Assembly: GCA_003520455.1 (NCBI GenBank)
Contig: DOUV01000453.1
Span: forward strand, 1-6,027
Length of the DNA stretch: 6,027 nt
Source: Chloroflexota bacterium
GTDB lineage: Bacteria > Chloroflexota > Anaerolineae > Ardenticatenales > Ardenticatenaceae
Direction of reading: 5' to 3'
Part shown: positions 1-6,027 of the stretch, piece by piece
Numbering within the stretch: the stretch's first letter is position 1
Layout of the letters: the number at the start of each line of letters is the position of its first letter
The notes under the pieces: generated by a model
What the model saw: the letters and a program-made list of their open reading frames with translations, nothing else
What the model was told of the DNA's origin: nothing
The model's database searches: none
Position numbers and translations under genes: made by a program

Positions 1-111
1 GAGAGGATCATATCAACACATCACCGGTCTCAACAAGTGGGCGCTCCCATTGGAGTGGGTGAGGGCTATGCCCCGGCGGCCCGGTCGGTACAATTGCAGT
101 AAGAGCGAATC

Positions 112-117
112 AGGAAA
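112..117 (+). promoter_or_regulatory. Ribosome binding site of the carboxyltransferase gene
   Basis: AGGAAA lies 6 nt upstream of the ATG at 124 and contains the AGGA core of a Shine-Dalgarno sequence. It decides the start: the protein from this ATG begins with the expected N-terminal helix of the family, and no in-frame alternative is better placed. Confidence 0.65.
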
Positions 118-123
118 CAGTCC

Positions 124-1674
124 ATGGCTCTTGACCCCAAAATCGAGGAACTTCGGCAGCGGAAAGCGGCGGCGCGCGAGGGCGGCGGGCCTCAACGCAT
201 TCAACGCCAACACAAAGCGGGGAAGCTCACGGCCCGTGAGCGGATCGAACTGTTGTTGGACGACAACTCGTTTCAGGAGCTCGATGTCTTCGTCGAGCAC
301 ACCGAGACGAACTTTGGGATGGCCCGCCAGCGTATCCCCGGCGATGGGGTTGTAACGGGCTACGGCACGATCGATGGGCGCCTGGTCTACATCTTCAGCC
401 AGGATTTCACCGTCTTCGGAGGCTCGCTCGGCCGGGGGCACGCCAACAAGATCATGAAAATCATGGACTTGGCGATGGAGAACGGCGCCCCGATCGTCGG
501 GCTGCAGGATTCCGGCGGTGCCCGCATTCAGGAAGGCGTCGTCAGCCTGGGCGGCTACGCCGACATCTTCCTGCGCAACACCCTGGCGAGTGGGGTCGTC
601 CCCCAGATCTCGGCCATCATGGGGCCGAGCGCCGGCGGCGCGGTCTACTCACCCGCCATCACCGATTTCGTCTTCATGGTGAAAGACACCTCCTACATGT
701 TCGTGACGGGGCCGGAGGTGGTCAAGACCGTCACCCACGAGGACGTCTCGTTCGAGGAGCTCGGCGGGGCCATGGTCCACAACCAGACCTCGGGCGTAGC
801 CCACTTTGCCGCCGACAACGAGCAGCAATGCCTGGCGCTGATCCGCGAGTTGCTGAGCTATATCCCTCAGAACAATCTCGAAGATCCCCCTCGGCGCGGT
901 GTGACCGACGACCCGCTCCGCATGGAAGATGCCCTCGACACGATCATCCCCGATACCCCCAACAAGCCCTACGACATGAAAGAGATCATCCGGCTGATCG
1001 TGGATGAGGGCGAGTTCTTCGAGGTGCAAGTGCACTGGGCTCAGAACATCATCGTCGGGTTTGCCCGCTTCAACGGTCGCAGTGTGGGCATTGTGGCCCA
1101 ACAGCCGATGGTGCTGGCCGGTGTGCTCGACATCAACTCCTCGGTCAAGGCCGCCCGCTTCGTGCGCTTCTGCGACGCCTTCAACATCCCGCTCGTGACA
1201 CTGGTGGATGTTCCGGGCTTCTTGCCCGGCCTGGGACAGGAACATGGGGGCATCATTCGTCACGGAGCCAAGCTGCTCTACGCCTACGCCGAGGCCACCG
1301 TTCCGAAGATCACCGTCATCACGCGCAAAGCCTACGGCGGCGCCTACGACGTCATGAGCTCCAAGCACCTGCGCGGCGACACGAACTACGCCTGGCCCAG
1401 CGCCGAGATTGCCGTCATGGGACCGCAGGGGGCGGTCAACATCATTTTCCGGCGTGAACTGGAGGGCGCGGAAGATCCCGACCAGCGGCGGGAGGAGCTC
1501 GTCCAAGAGTACCGCGAGAAGTTCGCGAACCCCTACGTCGCCGCCGCGCGCGGCTACCTCGACGATGTCATTGAGCCGCACCAGACCCGGCCGAAAATCA
1601 TCGGCGCGCTCGAGATGCTCCAGAACAAGCGCCAGCAAAATCCGCCCAAGAAACATGGGAATATCCCGCTGTGA
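124..1674 (+). CDS. pccB: Acyl-CoA carboxylase beta subunit (carboxyltransferase), propionyl-CoA type
   Basis: Cytoplasmic carboxyltransferase that moves a carboxyl group from carboxybiotin to an acyl-CoA, most likely propionyl-CoA to methylmalonyl-CoA. At 516 residues it has the usual full length for PccB/MmdA/AccD5-type subunits. Seen in the sequence: the N-terminal helix and GKLTARER segment (33-40); the N-terminal crotonase-like domain with GGSLG (99-103), [10 protein letters not shown] (130-139) and the oxyanion-hole stretch [12 protein letters not shown] (167-178); the C-terminal domain with VDVPGFLPG (361-369), [18 protein letters not shown] (378-395), the second oxyanion motif [11 protein letters not shown] (401-411) and [17 protein letters not shown] (424-440). 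Asp409 corresponds, by motif, to the Asp that in Streptomyces PccB and mycobacterial AccD5 favours propionyl-CoA; acetyl-CoA-active homologues carry Ile there. Sodium-pump methylmalonyl-CoA decarboxylase alpha subunits are close relatives and cannot be excluded. No biotin carboxylase, BCCP or epsilon subunit is in the window. Nothing appears broken. Confidence 0.96.
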   Translation: MALDPKIEELRQRKAAAREGGGPQRIQRQHKAGKLTARERIELLLDDNSFQELDVFVEHTETNFGMARQRIPGDGVVTGYGTIDGRLVYIFSQDFTVFGGSLGRGHANKIMKIMDLAMENGAPIVGLQDSGGARIQEGVVSLGGYADIFLRNTLASGVVPQISAIMGPSAGGAVYSPAITDFVFMVKDTSYMFVTGPEVVKTVTHEDVSFEELGGAMVHNQTSGVAHFAADNEQQCLALIRELLSYIPQNNLEDPPRRGVTDDPLRMEDALDTIIPDTPNKPYDMKEIIRLIVDEGEFFEVQVHWAQNIIVGFARFNGRSVGIVAQQPMVLAGVLDINSSVKAARFVRFCDAFNIPLVTLVDVPGFLPGLGQEHGGIIRHGAKLLYAYAEATVPKITVITRKAYGGAYDVMSSKHLRGDTNYAWPSAEIAVMGPQGAVNIIFRRELEGAEDPDQRREELVQEYREKFANPYVAAARGYLDDVIEPHQTRPKIIGALEMLQNKRQQNPPKKHGNIPL

Positions 1675-1760
1675 GCGTTGTGAGTGCTCTGATCGAACGA
1701 ATGGAGCGGGAAGATCACACGACTCTACCCTCCAAAGAAGCCCGGCTAGAGACTGAATAA
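1671..1760 (+). CDS. Possible 29-codon micro-ORF overlapping the carboxylase stop
   Basis: A GTG start overlaps the carboxylase TGA as GTGA, an arrangement typical of translational coupling. The predicted peptide starts [14 protein letters not shown] and ends EARLETE before TAA. It is hydrophilic, with no signal peptide or metal motif. I do not recognise it: it does not look like the small epsilon subunit that follows some actinobacterial carboxylase beta genes, nor like a BCCP or biotin carboxylase N-terminus. It could be chance, or the stub of a former operon gene. Confidence 0.2.
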   Translation: MSVVSALIERMEREDHTTLPSKEARLETE

Positions 1761-1926
1761 TCTTAAGGCGTCAAAACGAGGCTGGTCGTTACTTCCTGGC
1801 AGTGTTGGCCATGATGGCACGCTGGCGGTGGTGCCGGGGCTGGCTCCTTGTCCTGGCCTCGGTCGCCAGCGCCTCCCGGGGACCGCGAGGCGACAACCGG
1901 CGGATCTTGCTCTCTGTTTGGTCCTC

Positions 1927-1958
1927 GTGCAAGGACGTCCTCACCAGCGTCCTTGCGC
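1927..1958. other. Stem-loop between convergent genes, possible transcription terminator
   Basis: GCAAGGACG (1929-1937) pairs perfectly with CGTCCTTGC (1948-1956) around a 10-nt loop. One T-G wobble and a G-C pair extend it to 11 bp (1927-1937 with 1948-1958). It is the longest inverted repeat I found in this gap, and it sits where both transcripts should end. Neither side is followed by a run of T, so a standard Rho-independent terminator is not shown. Confidence 0.5.
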
Positions 1959-1964
1959 CTTCTC

Positions 1965-1984
1965 TCACCTGCTTTGCCAGGTGA
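1965..1984. other. Perfect 7-bp stem-loop next to the larger hairpin
   Basis: TCACCTG (1965-1971) is the exact reverse complement of CAGGTGA (1978-1984), with a 6-nt loop. It starts only 6 nt after the preceding hairpin. The 8-mer TCACCTGC at 1965-1972 recurs in the palindrome at 2099-2106, so the two structures share sequence as well as form. Confidence 0.5.
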
Positions 1985-2005
1985 AGTGTTCCTGATTCCT
2001 CTCCT

Positions 2006-2080
2006 CTACCACCCCCGCACGGATGCCTCCCAGTCCTGCCATAGAGCAGGATCGGCAGTCGAGCCATTCTCAAGAATCAT
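2006..2080 (-). CDS. Possible 24-codon micro-ORF overlapping the RHS stop
   Basis: On the minus strand, an ATG at 2080-2078 overlaps the RHS terminal TGA (2079-2077) as ATGA. The frame runs for 24 codons to TAG at 2008-2006 and ends ADPALWQDWEASVRGW. The composition looks more protein-like than the neighbouring frames, but it is very short and I do not recognise it. It could be a remnant of an RHS-associated downstream gene or a chance overlap. Confidence 0.12.
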   Translation of the reverse strand: MILENGSTADPALWQDWEASVRGW

Positions 2081-3768
2081 CCTTGAGCCGAGTGCCGTTC
2101 ACCTGCGGTGAACTGTTGGGTTGAGGCGGTATGGCTGCCCCCCTGTTGCAACCAGCGGGTGATCATGTTGCCGGCCGGGTCGTAGCCGAACTGGCTGCTG
2201 GGAGTGCCGATGGGGCGGGGCGCCTGGTGTGGTTGGCCGGGGGTGTTGGCCTCAGTGCCCGTCGTCGACACCCCATAGATGGTGCTGTAGCTGCCCTCCT
2301 GAACGCTCGTGAGCCGATCCAGCCGATCGTAAGTGTAGTTCGCGCTGTCAGTGTCGCCGCTGACGGTCCGCAGGCGGTTGAAGGCATCGTAGCTGAAGGT
2401 CAGGTGCTCCCCATGATAGGCCGTCATCTCGTGTAGCAGGGTGAGATTCGAGACGGCGTCGTAGCTGTAGTGGAGGTCGAGCAGGGTGGTGTCGTTCTTG
2501 GTGACGGTGAGCTGTCGCAGCCGTTGCGATTGGTCGACGCCCGGCTCGTCGTAATAGCGCTCGTCCGTGCGGGTGCCGTTGAGCAGGGTCAGCGCGGCCA
2601 GCATGCCCGCGGCGGTATAGGTGGCCCCCGTCACGTACTGCCGGTCCAAAGTGAGGCTGTACAGCGTCGCGGGGAGCCCCATGGCATTGTAGGTCGTCTG
2701 GACCTGCTCGCTGGTGGGATAGACCGTCTTCGTCACCCGGTCCATCGAATCGTAATAGTACTTCAGCACGTAGGTGGTGCCAACCGCGGTGGTGAGGCCT
2801 TCCTCCTTCACCCGGCCACGGTAATCGTATTTGTAGGTGTGGGCAATCTGGGGATTACTCGCTCCCGTCCCGCTCCCCTGGTACCAGACACTTCGGAGGC
2901 GCCCGTAGCCGTTGTTACTCAGGCCATCCGTCGTCCCCGGCAGGTGCTCGTAGGCGTCGTTGATCAGGTAGTTGTTCGCGCCTGGGTCGGCGCAGTGCGC
3001 GGCGTCGACGGTGGCCGCATTCTCAAAGGTGCGCCCTTGCAGCCGGTTCAGGCGGTCGTAGAAGAGGCAGGTCACATTCTGATCGGGGCTGATGCGCCCA
3101 TTGGCCTGCCGGAGCAGGTTGCCCGCCGGGTCGTAGCGATACTGCCAGGCGCCCATGTCGGGGTCCGACATCCAGGTCTTCAGTCCCCGCAGGTCGTAGC
3201 CAATCGTCGTCTTGCGCAGGATAGTGCCGGTGTTACTTGTGGTCTCGACCTCGCGTAAGCCGTCGAGGGCCGTGTAGCGATAGGCGGTGCGCCGGGAGAG
3301 GCTGTAGGGATTCTCGCTCGTCCCGGTGCCGCTATACTCCAGGACCTCCACGAGCCGCCCCAGGCCGTCGGTCTTGCGGTTCACCGCCCGGTTGAGTGGA
3401 TCGCGCCCCTGGGCGAAGCCGCCCACGGAGCTATACTTGGTCTTCCGATTGGTCGGCTCGGTGACCGTTTTGACCTGCCCGAGGCCATCGTAGGTCGTGA
3501 CCGTCACCGGCTGGTCGGGCGGGGGGCCGACGAACGCGGTCAGGGGCTGGCCATCGAAGAAGGGCTGGGTGACGGTCTCGACCAGGCCGAGCGCATTGTA
3601 GGTGGAACGTGTCACGCTGGACTGGTCGAAGGTCGGACTGCCGGTGGGCGCCTCGACCTTGGTGGCGAGCCGGCGGCCGAGCCCATCAAAGAAGGCGATC
3701 GACGGGCGCGTTTTCGCCGTCTCTGGCGCCAGCCCCGCCGGCCGGTTCGGCTGCGCCGTTTCCCGCTC
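2077..3768 (-). pseudogene. RHS gene piece 5: YD-repeat region with abrupt 3' end
   Basis: Same frame as piece 4. Directly after the TGA it reads ERETAQPNRPAGLAPETAK and IAFFDGLGRRLATKVEAP, so conserved sequence precedes the nominal GTG start at 3615. YD-type motifs include YNALGLVETV, TYDGLGQVKTV, YDPAGNLLRQANGR, FYDRLNRLQGR, YKYDYRGRVKEEGL, YYYDSMDRVTKTVY, SYDAVSNLTLLHEM, SYDAFNRLRTVSGD, YDRLDRLTSV and finally YDPAGNMITRW. It ends FTAGERHSAQG at TGA 2079-2077. In full-length relatives more repeats and the core domain would follow. If translated alone from 3615 it would be 512 residues. Confidence 0.8.
2097..2113. other. 17-bp near-palindrome at the point where RHS similarity ends
   Basis: GTTCACC (2097-2103) and GGTGAAC (2107-2113) form a 7-bp stem with a 3-nt TGC loop. 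On the minus strand it overlaps the codons for FTAGER, exactly where the RHS sequence stops looking like the family. It shares the 8-mer TCACCTGC with the hairpin at 1965-1984. Confidence 0.5.
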
Positions 3769-3771
3769 TCA
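3769..3771 (-). other. In-frame premature stop (TGA) in the RHS gene
   Basis: The coding strand reads ACC TGA GAG CGG. Conserved RHS sequence lies in the same frame on both sides (NPLSWVVT before, ERETAQPNRPAG after). A single base change such as CGA to TGA would account for it. Confidence 0.75.
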
Positions 3772-4187
3772 GGTCACCACCCACGAGAGCGGATTGAGGG
3801 CATCACCCGCGTGGTATTGATACTCGACCGTTGGGGCGTTCGCCGAATCCCCGGGCCGGATCACTTTGGTGAGGCGGCCCCAGCTATCGTACTCGTAGCT
3901 GGTGGCATCCTGGTTCTCGGCGTCGGAGACCCGGCTGACCACGAGGGTGGTGAAATCGTAGTCGGTCTGGGTGGTGAGCGTGCCGCCGTCGGGGCGCGGG
4001 CGGATCACCCGTGTGGCGAAGCCCCGGTAGGTCGGGTTGTCGTAAGAGGTGGTGGTGGTGTGATTGTTGGGATCGGTCACGCCCGTCGGGTTGCCGACCG
4101 CATCATACTGGTACTGGGTGATGGCCCACACGCTGCCCGTCCAGACCCGCTCTTGCTGCAGTTGCCCGCGATCGCCAAGCGTGTTGC

Positions 4188-4193
4188 AGACCC
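4188..4193 (-). other. Frameshift site 3 in the RHS gene (G-run one base short)
   Basis: The coding strand GATGGGTCTGCAACACG needs one more G to read D-G-V-C-N-T and continue into LGDRGQLQQERVW. The missing base could lie anywhere in this short stretch. Confidence 0.55.
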
Positions 4194-4723
4194 ATCGTAG
4201 TAAAACTGGGTGCGCGCGGCGAGCTGGTTCTCGATCGCCTGGAGGCCTTCGTAGATCGAACGCTCAACGGGGTGATCGACGATGTAGACCGTCGGGGTGA
4301 TCCGGGAGCGGTAGATGCTGGCCGTCGTGCGCTCATCGCCTGGGATGTCGGTCGTATAGTCGGACTGCACCTCGCCGTACTCGGTGGTTTGGCTGAGGTT
4401 GCCGTAGCTATCATATTGATAGGTGGTGCGGAAGGAGCGCGTCGTATTGTTCTCGTCGGTGGTGCTGCGCCGCGTTTCGAGCAAGGGCACCGGTTTGGTG
4501 CCCCAGGTCGTCGGGGTAGTGAGGTCATCGAGGTTATCCTGGGTGGCGCGAATGATCGCGCCGACCTGGACCTCGGTATGGTGGGGCAGGCCGTTTTCCG
4601 GCGCGGTCGGATCGGCGGTGGCATAATACTGCGTCTCGGTCACCGTGCCGACCGGGTCGGTCTGGGTGACCTGCGGGAAGCCGATGAAGGCCACCGGATG
4701 GTTATCGACGACCAGGTTGGCGT

Positions 4724-4728
4724 AAGCT
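4724..4728 (-). other. Frameshift site 2 in the RHS gene (one extra T)
   Basis: The coding strand AGCTTACGCC contains an extra T relative to AGC TAC GCC. Removing it joins DRVDTYS to YANLVVDNHP. The exact position may be a few codons away, because similarity is weak around this junction. Confidence 0.5.
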
Positions 4729-5563
4729 GTAGGTGTCAACGCGGTCTGGAGCTTCGGCCCGCCTCCCAGTGGCCGTGCGGCGGATGACTTTGAAGCCGTT
4801 GGCGCATAGCTGCGTATTCGGGTCCGCCGACCAGGTGCCACTCCAGGTCCACTCGTCATAGTCGAAGCTGACCCGCCCGCCATAGCCGTTGTTGACCGCG
4901 CGCAGGTACTGGCGCTTGATCTCCTGGTCGAGGCACCAGTTCAGGGGGCGCGTCTCATCGATCACGTCCTGCTGGTAGCGATCATATTCGAAGGTCATCG
5001 CCGGCAGGGCGTTGCCCGCCCCCAGGGCCGCGCCACCGGCGCCATAGGTCGTGATTTGCGTGAGAAGCACATCTTTGCTGTCCTGGGTGGTCGGCGGGAA
5101 GGGTGGGGCGGCCTCGACATAGGCGAAAGTCCACTCGCACACGATCTGCCCAGCGGCATTCTTGAGCCGAATGGCATCCAGCTTCTGGGTCTCGTAGAGC
5201 AGCGTCCCACCGGACTTGGTGTGCTTCCGCTCGGAGATCGTGAACTCGACCGTGAATTCGGCCGTCGGGTCGCCCGCGTTGGTGGTGTAGCGGATTGTGG
5301 AAGGATAGGACTCATTGGGGCTGCCACAGCGGTTCTGGCCATCGTCGAGCGCGACGGTTTGGTACTGAATCTCGATCGTGTTGCCCGCCGGGTCGGTGAT
5401 AGTGTCCAGCTTCCAGGCTTCCGTGCCGGTGCAGGTCCACAGCCGCGACGCGCTGGTTGAGCCGAAAGCGTATTGGGTGCCGTCGGTGGTCCAGACTTCC
5501 CAGCGTCCCTGGTTGACCCCGCGGCCATCGGAGAACTGGACCCTGACCCAATTTTCGCGGGGG
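4724..5563 (-). pseudogene. RHS gene piece 2: middle region
   Basis: It continues directly from piece 1 after one base is added to the C-run on the coding strand: ...GAYHPP then RENWVRVQFSDGRG. Motifs seen: WEVWTTDGTQYAFGSTSASR, ITDPAGNTIEIQYQ, LDAIRLKNAAGQIVCEWTFA and YGGRVSFDYDEWTWSG. This is the region between the SpvB-like head and the first YD repeats in related proteins. The first possible start codon in this piece (GTG near 5142) lies inside a conserved segment and is not a real start. The frame runs into a stop at 4702 after losing similarity near 4725. Confidence 0.75.
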
Positions 5564-5564
5564 G
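5559..5564 (-). other. Frameshift site 1 in the RHS gene (C-run one base short)
   Basis: The coding strand has six C after CAT. A seventh would turn PPAKIGSG into PPRENWVRVQFSDG, restoring the family sequence. A deletion in a homopolymer could be real decay or a base-calling error. Confidence 0.65.
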
Positions 5565-6027
5565 ATGGTAGGCGCCGGGCGCATCCCGCGCCGTCCGGTT
5601 TTCGCTCCGGAGTTGGCCGCTAACCCCATCCATGACGATCGAGTAGGGGTCGCCCTGGCCGTCGGTCCAGCGTACGACCCCCAGCTCCAGGCTCCAGCCG
5701 ATGCCCAGCCAGCCCCCCTGGCTGGAGCGGGTGTCCATGGTGTTGACGGTGGCGGAGTGGTCCTGCACCGTCAGCGAAGGTTTGAGCCCCGCCGCGCCGG
5801 GCGGCAGATCCAGGGGCAGGGCCAATGAGGCACTCCCGGAGAAGAGCCCCACCTGGAACTCATCAATCGTCGCCGGGACGATCGTGGCCGGATCGGCGGA
5901 GAGCGTCTGGGTGCTGAAGTGACTCACTCGCGCCGTAAGGGTCTTGGCGGCGGGATCGACCGTCGCGGGCCACTCGCCCTCGGCTGGGGGCAGGCCGTCG
6001 CTCCCCGCCTGTCGCCAGCCCAGGCGC
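5559..6027 (-). pseudogene. RHS gene piece 1: SpvB-like N-terminal region
   Basis: The frame is open from the window edge. It reads WPATVDPAAKTLTARVSHFS upstream of the apparent GTG start at 5927, so that start is not needed. GLFSGSASLALPLDLPPGAA (from 5849) and GGWLGIGWSLELGVVRW (to 5667) are the usual opening of SpvB/TcdB-type proteins: a short Pro-rich beta segment followed by a GxGWSL turn. After the G-run at 5559-5564 this frame turns into Ser/Pro/Arg-rich noise, although no stop occurs until about 4995. The true sequence continues in another frame. Confidence 0.8.

Larger units (their letters stand above)
1761..2076. other. Non-coding region between convergent genes, rich in inverted repeats
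   Basis: No reading frame here resembles a known protein. Open frames exist on both strands, including one on the minus strand over 1789-2073 that lies in the same frame as the end of the RHS gene, but their products are Arg/Gly/Pro-rich and look like GC-rich noise. Besides the stem-loops listed separately, there are weaker inverted repeats: GGCAC/GTGCC (1816-1820, 1831-1835), GTCGCC/GGCGAC (1862-1867, 1889-1894), which competes with CGCCTC/GAGGCG (1870-1875, 1887-1892), and TCCTGC/GCAGGA (2034-2039, 2046-2051). CTCAAG/CTTGAG (2069-2074, 2082-2087) straddles the end of the RHS frame. I see no transposase, tRNA or CRISPR. Confidence 0.6.
3769..4193 (-). pseudogene. RHS gene piece 4: YD repeats up to the premature TGA
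   Basis: Adding one G at the GGG of 4191-4193 (coding strand) joins YYDG to CNTLGDRGQLQQERVWTG. The piece then carries AITQYQYDAVGNPTGVTDPN and SYEYDSWGRLTKVIRPGDS, both standard YD repeats, and ends NPLSWVVT at TGA 3771-3769. The frame continues unchanged beyond that stop into piece 5, so the break is a nonsense change and not a frameshift. Confidence 0.75.
2150..4430 (-). repeat. YD (RHS) repeat array
   Basis: More than ten degenerate copies of the YD motif (Y-D-x-x-G-R/N-L/V-x-x-x-T) are spaced roughly every 20 to 50 codons on the minus strand. In RHS proteins these fold into the strands of a spiral cage. The copies are diverged at DNA level, so this is a protein-level repeat. The array stops at the 3' truncation instead of leading into the core domain. 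Confidence 0.75.
4188..4728 (-). pseudogene. RHS gene piece 3: start of the YD-repeat region
   Basis: Removing one T from the coding-strand AGCTTACGCC joins piece 2 (DTYS) to this piece as DTYSYANLVVDNHPVAFIG. It then reads PQVTQTDPVGTVTETQYY, TTYQYDSYGNLSQTTEYGE (the first clear YD repeat, about 4371-4427) and RSIYEGLQAIENQLAARTQF. Similarity is lost after YYDG near 4190, where the continuation moves to the next frame. Residues before about 4730 in this frame are out-of-frame noise. Confidence 0.75.
2077..6027 (-). pseudogene. SpvB/RHS (YD-repeat) family protein, disrupted and truncated, 5' end outside the window
   Basis: A large RHS/YD-repeat protein, a family that forms a beta-cage around a C-terminal toxin or acts as a surface or secreted polymorphic factor. 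About 1,300 codons are present. In order: a SpvB/TcdB-like N-terminal region (about 5849-5667), a middle region with WTTDGTQYAFG and DPAGNTIEIQYQ motifs, then many YD repeats down to about 2150. The reading frame is open through the right edge, so the GTG at 5927 is internal and not the true start. The homology passes from frame to frame at three single-base indels and crosses one in-frame TGA, giving five pieces. The protein stops soon after YDPAGNMITRW, with no RHS repeat-associated core (no DPFGE or YYRARYYDP type motif) and no C-terminal tip. It converges on the carboxylase gene. Some indels could be sequencing errors, but the missing core and tip would not be explained by that. Confidence 0.85.

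Noticed and set aside
89..94. TACAAT, a match to a -10 promoter element
   Set aside because: There is no TTGACA-like -35 at 16-18 bp and no extended -10 TG; one AT-rich hexamer is not enough to call a promoter.
649..1656. 335-codon open frame on the minus strand
   Set aside because: It lies wholly inside the carboxylase gene, whose plus-strand product has every family motif. The minus product (His/Asp/Val/Gly-rich) is a typical antisense shadow in GC-rich DNA.
1789..2073. 94-codon minus-strand frame downstream of the RHS stop, in the same register
   Set aside because: It needs a TTG start and its Arg/Gly-rich product has no YD or core motif. The shared register has a one-in-three chance.
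1761..2113. Group II intron end, CRISPR array or tRNA in the hairpin-rich gap
   Set aside because: There is no domain V-like sequence, no regularly spaced direct repeats, and no cloverleaf with a T-loop GTTC-A-A pattern in a tRNA setting.
2470..3258. 262-codon open frame on the plus strand
   Set aside because: It is antisense to the YD-repeat array, whose minus-strand reading shows clear repeated YD motifs. The plus product is Val/Gly/Arg-rich and resembles nothing known.
5312..5629. Minus-strand frame in the third register across the first frameshift
   Set aside because: Its Arg/Pro-rich product does not continue the RHS motifs, whereas the frame used for piece 2 does.
5925..5927. GTG as the start of the RHS gene
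   Set aside because: The frame is open upstream to the window edge and reads as protein (WPATVDPAAKTLTAR) directly before it, with no convincing ribosome binding site.

Overview
The window is GC-rich and holds two protein-coding units that converge on a 400-bp non-coding stretch. The organism is not fixed by the sequence. The carboxyltransferase and the style of the YD-repeat protein remind me most of Chloroflexota (Thermomicrobia/Caldilinea-like bacteria), but that is an inference from recalled family resemblance and was not searched.

Left part, + strand (1-1674): a short leader, a good Shine-Dalgarno, and a complete 516-codon biotin-dependent acyl-CoA carboxylase beta (carboxyltransferase) subunit of the PccB/MmdA family, with both CoA- and biotin-side motifs intact. 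Its Asp409 sits where propionyl-CoA-preferring enzymes carry Asp. No alpha subunit (biotin carboxylase/BCCP) lies in the window, so it must be encoded elsewhere. The gene's stop overlaps the GTG of a 29-codon micro-ORF that I do not recognise.

Middle (1675-2113): no convincing gene. It contains a run of inverted repeats, the best being an 11-bp stem at 1927-1958, a perfect 7-bp stem at 1965-1984 and a 7-bp stem with a 3-nt loop at 2097-2113. They lie between two converging genes and may serve as transcription ends, but none has a U-tract.

Right part, - strand (6027 down to 2077): one long gene for a SpvB/RHS/YD-repeat surface or secreted protein, entering from the right edge. It is broken: three apparent single-base indels (near 5559-5564, 4724-4728 and 4188-4193) and one in-frame TGA (3769-3771) split it into five pieces that read on smoothly from one to the next once corrected. 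It also ends abruptly among the YD repeats, without the RHS core domain or a variable C-terminal tip. Either it is a decaying RHS gene cut off at its 3' end, or some of the indels are sequencing errors in short homopolymers; the missing core and tip would remain in either case. The two units have no evident functional link. I do not see a convincing new system; the most worthwhile leads are the RHS truncation point and the hairpin cluster next to it.
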